Of a stretch of 64,000 nt of DNA, positions 62,531 to 64,000 are shown piece after piece. The DNA comes from Candidatus Accumulibacter necessarius. GTDB lineage: Bacteria; Pseudomonadota; Gammaproteobacteria; Burkholderiales; Rhodocyclaceae. The number at the start of each line of letters is the position of its first letter. The stretch's first letter is position 1. The stretch lies in assembly GCA_017302435.1 (NCBI GenBank), contig JAFLDL010000001.1, forward strand, positions 124,001 to 188,000. Direction: 5' to 3'. The position numbers were made by a program, and so were the translations under genes. The notes below the pieces were generated by a model. That model was not told the origin of the DNA. It made no database searches and worked only from the letters and a program-made list of their open reading frames with translations.

Positions 62531-64000
62531 ATGAGAAAGAATGGTCTTTGCAGCTGCCTGTTGGCTGCTTTGGTGATGGTGGCGAGTGCCGGCCCGGCCT
62601 CCGGGCTAGAGTTTGGAAGTAGCGAAGAAACCCGCTACGGCGCCCATTTCGGTGCCGACAAATGGGTCGATTTTGTCGTTTACGCACCAGAGGCAACGGC
62701 GGTAGACCTCCTGCTGTACAGTGATCCGCGAGCACGGGCGCCGAAGCATCGGGTGCGCATGACCCGTTCGGGCGACGACTGGAAAGTCCGGGTACGCGGG
62801 GCAAACGTCGGTCACGGTCTGTTCTACATGTATCAGGCCAGCGGCATGCGCGTGGTCTCACCTGAACGGCCGTACGGCCCCTTGTTCAACCCCGCCTATG
62901 TGCTCAATGACCCCTATGCTTATCGCACCGACAACGTCAGGTACGATGCGTTTTTCAATAGCGTTCCCTTTGCCGACAGGCAGGCTTCAGTCTATGCCGG
63001 CGGAGGCAAGAGTGCCGTTTACGACCATTCCCGGGACCGCTTTCCGGGGCACGTGAAGATTGCGCCCGAGGATCTCATCGTTTACGAGCTTCACGTCCAG
63101 GACTACACGGCGACGCTCGCAAAACTGCCTACCAATCAGCGCGGTACCTATCTCGGCCTTACCCGCAGTGGCCTCAGGACTCCCGGAGGCCTTGCCGCCG
63201 GAATCGACCACTTGGTTGAACTGGGGGTGAACGCGGTGGAACTGATGCCGGTGATGGAATACGACGAGCAGACCGGCAACGAGAACGGACGCCTCAACCA
63301 CTGGGGCTACATGACGACAAATTTTTTTGCGCCTGAAGCACGCTATGCCGCTCGCCCTGGTCGCCAGGTGGTGGAGTTCAAACAGCTGATCCGGGCTTTG
63401 CATGACAGAGGTATCGCCGTTTTCATGGACGTGGTCTATAACCACACGGGTGAACAGGGCCCCTGGGTGGCCGACGGCCGCCTGGCGGCCAAGTGCTTCA
63501 ACCTGATGTGCTTGGCCGCCGATCGGGTGTACCGGGGGACGCCGGATAAACGCCATTATCTGAACAACACGGGTACCGGTAACGACCTCGATTTCTCCGG
63601 TCGCGAACGCTTCAGCAAGCAACTGGTCAGGGATTCGCTGGCTCTGTGGCATGAGGTATACGGGATCGATGGTTTCCGCTTTGACCTGGCGCGAATCCTT
63701 GCCGAGGGTTCGGACGACGCTGCCGACTGGGTCGACAACGATCCGCGCTATGCGGCTGCGCACCTTCATGCAGAGCCCTGGGACATGGGGGGCCAGTGGT
63801 GGGACTTCATGGACAGCAGCGGCTGGGGTGCCGACAACAATCGCTGGGCCAAATGGTTGGGTCGCTACCGCGACAAGGTCCGCCGCTTCTCGCAGTCCGC
63901 ACTGAAGAACCCGGGCGCCTTCAAGCAACTCATCGAAGGCTACGGGTCGGTGAGCGATGGCGAGGGGCCTGCCGCTTCGAGCCGGCCATGGCGCTCGATC
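62531..64000 (+). CDS. Exported GH13 glycogen-debranching/isoamylase-like enzyme, partial
   Basis: 490 residues visible; the gene runs off the right edge. Signal peptide MRKNGLCSCLLAALVMVASA, then a CBM48/isoamylase-type N-domain (FGADKWVDFVVYAPEATAV) and a GH13 barrel with MDVVYNHTGEQGPWVADGR and GIDGFRFDLARILAEG, whose Asp is the nucleophile. It would cleave alpha-1,6 branches in glycogen or starch. Typical glycogen-debranching GlgX is cytosolic, so the signal peptide points to an exported isoamylase-type enzyme. GGGAGG precedes ATG 62531. Confidence 0.9.
   Translation, partial: MRKNGLCSCLLAALVMVASAGPASGLEFGSSEETRYGAHFGADKWVDFVVYAPEATAVDLLLYSDPRARAPKHRVRMTRSGDDWKVRVRGANVGHGLFYMYQASGMRVVSPERPYGPLFNPAYVLNDPYAYRTDNVRYDAFFNSVPFADRQASVYAGGGKSAVYDHSRDRFPGHVKIAPEDLIVYELHVQDYTATLAKLPTNQRGTYLGLTRSGLRTPGGLAAGIDHLVELGVNAVELMPVMEYDEQTGNENGRLNHWGYMTTNFFAPEARYAARPGRQVVEFKQLIRALHDRGIAVFMDVVYNHTGEQGPWVADGRLAAKCFNLMCLAADRVYRGTPDKRHYLNNTGTGNDLDFSGRERFSKQLVRDSLALWHEVYGIDGFRFDLARILAEGSDDAADWVDNDPRYAAAHLHAEPWDMGGQWWDFMDSSGWGADNNRWAKWLGRYRDKVRRFSQSALKNPGAFKQLIEGYGSVSDGEGPAASSRPWRSI

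Noticed and set aside
1-64000. tRNA genes, rRNA genes and CRISPR arrays
   Set aside because: Looked for T-loop consensus and regularly spaced direct repeats by eye; GGTTCGAA occurs only inside ccoG and no regular repeat array was found.

Overview
The window reads as GC-rich, gene-dense chromosome of a free-living Gram-negative bacterium, most likely a betaproteobacterium of the Rhodocyclales type (for example the polyphosphate-accumulating Accumulibacter/Dechloromonas group). This is inferred from the gene set: the ribF-ileS-lspA-fkpB-ispH block, cbb3 oxidase genes with FNR-like boxes, a class I PPK2, a PEP-CTERM protein behind a sigma-54 promoter, malonyl-CoA decarboxylase and a livKHMGF operon. 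No 16S or other phylogenetic marker is present, so the taxonomic call is soft. No rRNA, tRNA, CRISPR array, prophage or intact insertion sequence was seen.

Layout. 0-4.5 kb: an RND efflux pair (the pump runs off the left edge) and a FemAB-like N-acyltransferase. 4.5-10.2 kb: a sparsely coding zone holding a PEBP lipoprotein, a DUF1254/DUF1214 lipoprotein, a Gly/Val/Pro-repeat mini-protein, a broken IS91-type transposase and much non-coding DNA with a loosely recurring motif. 10.2-16.4 kb: a sirtuin coupled to a radical SAM protein, a KefB-like antiporter, a relic of an MNT/HEPN toxin-antitoxin pair, an envelope protein with eight 12-residue repeats, a SlyB-like protein and an NlpC/P60 lipoprotein. 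16.4-25 kb: succinate-semialdehyde dehydrogenase, a Cys/Gly-tailed membrane protein, an L,D-transpeptidase, a tightly packed isochorismatase-DUF1272-EamA-GlxA run, a second EamA carrier and a Tat-exported dienelactone hydrolase. 25-33 kb: an XRE regulator, a single-cache protein, PPK2, a VOC protein, malonyl-CoA decarboxylase, lgt and ilvD. 33-39 kb: a small cytochrome c and the branched-chain amino acid ABC operon. 38.5-44.2 kb: an EAL/HDOD protein, a ferredoxin-type reductase, an SDR epimerase, a HemJ-like membrane protein, an RlmL-type methyltransferase and a PEP-CTERM VWA protein.

44.6-60 kb is the best-defined block. On the minus strand ribF-ileS-lspA-fkpB-ispH forms a housekeeping operon. 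Divergent from it are ccoI-ccoS, then ccoNOQP, then ccoG-ccoH-DUF3149-TonB. Together these encode the cbb3 oxidase, its copper pump and its assembly factors. The ccoN and ccoG upstream regions each carry an FNR/ANR-like palindrome centred 41.5 bp before the start point predicted from a -10 hexamer, so microaerobic control is likely. 60-64 kb carries a Nudix hydrolase, motAB and the start of an exported glycogen-debranching/isoamylase-type GH13 enzyme that runs off the right edge.

No wholly new multi-gene system is evident. The most useful leads are the 12-residue-repeat surface protein, the sigma-54 promoter of the PEP-CTERM protein, the paired FNR promoters, the sirtuin/radical SAM coupling, the palindrome and small ORF upstream of ppk2, and the TonB-like gene that lacks a conventional start codon.
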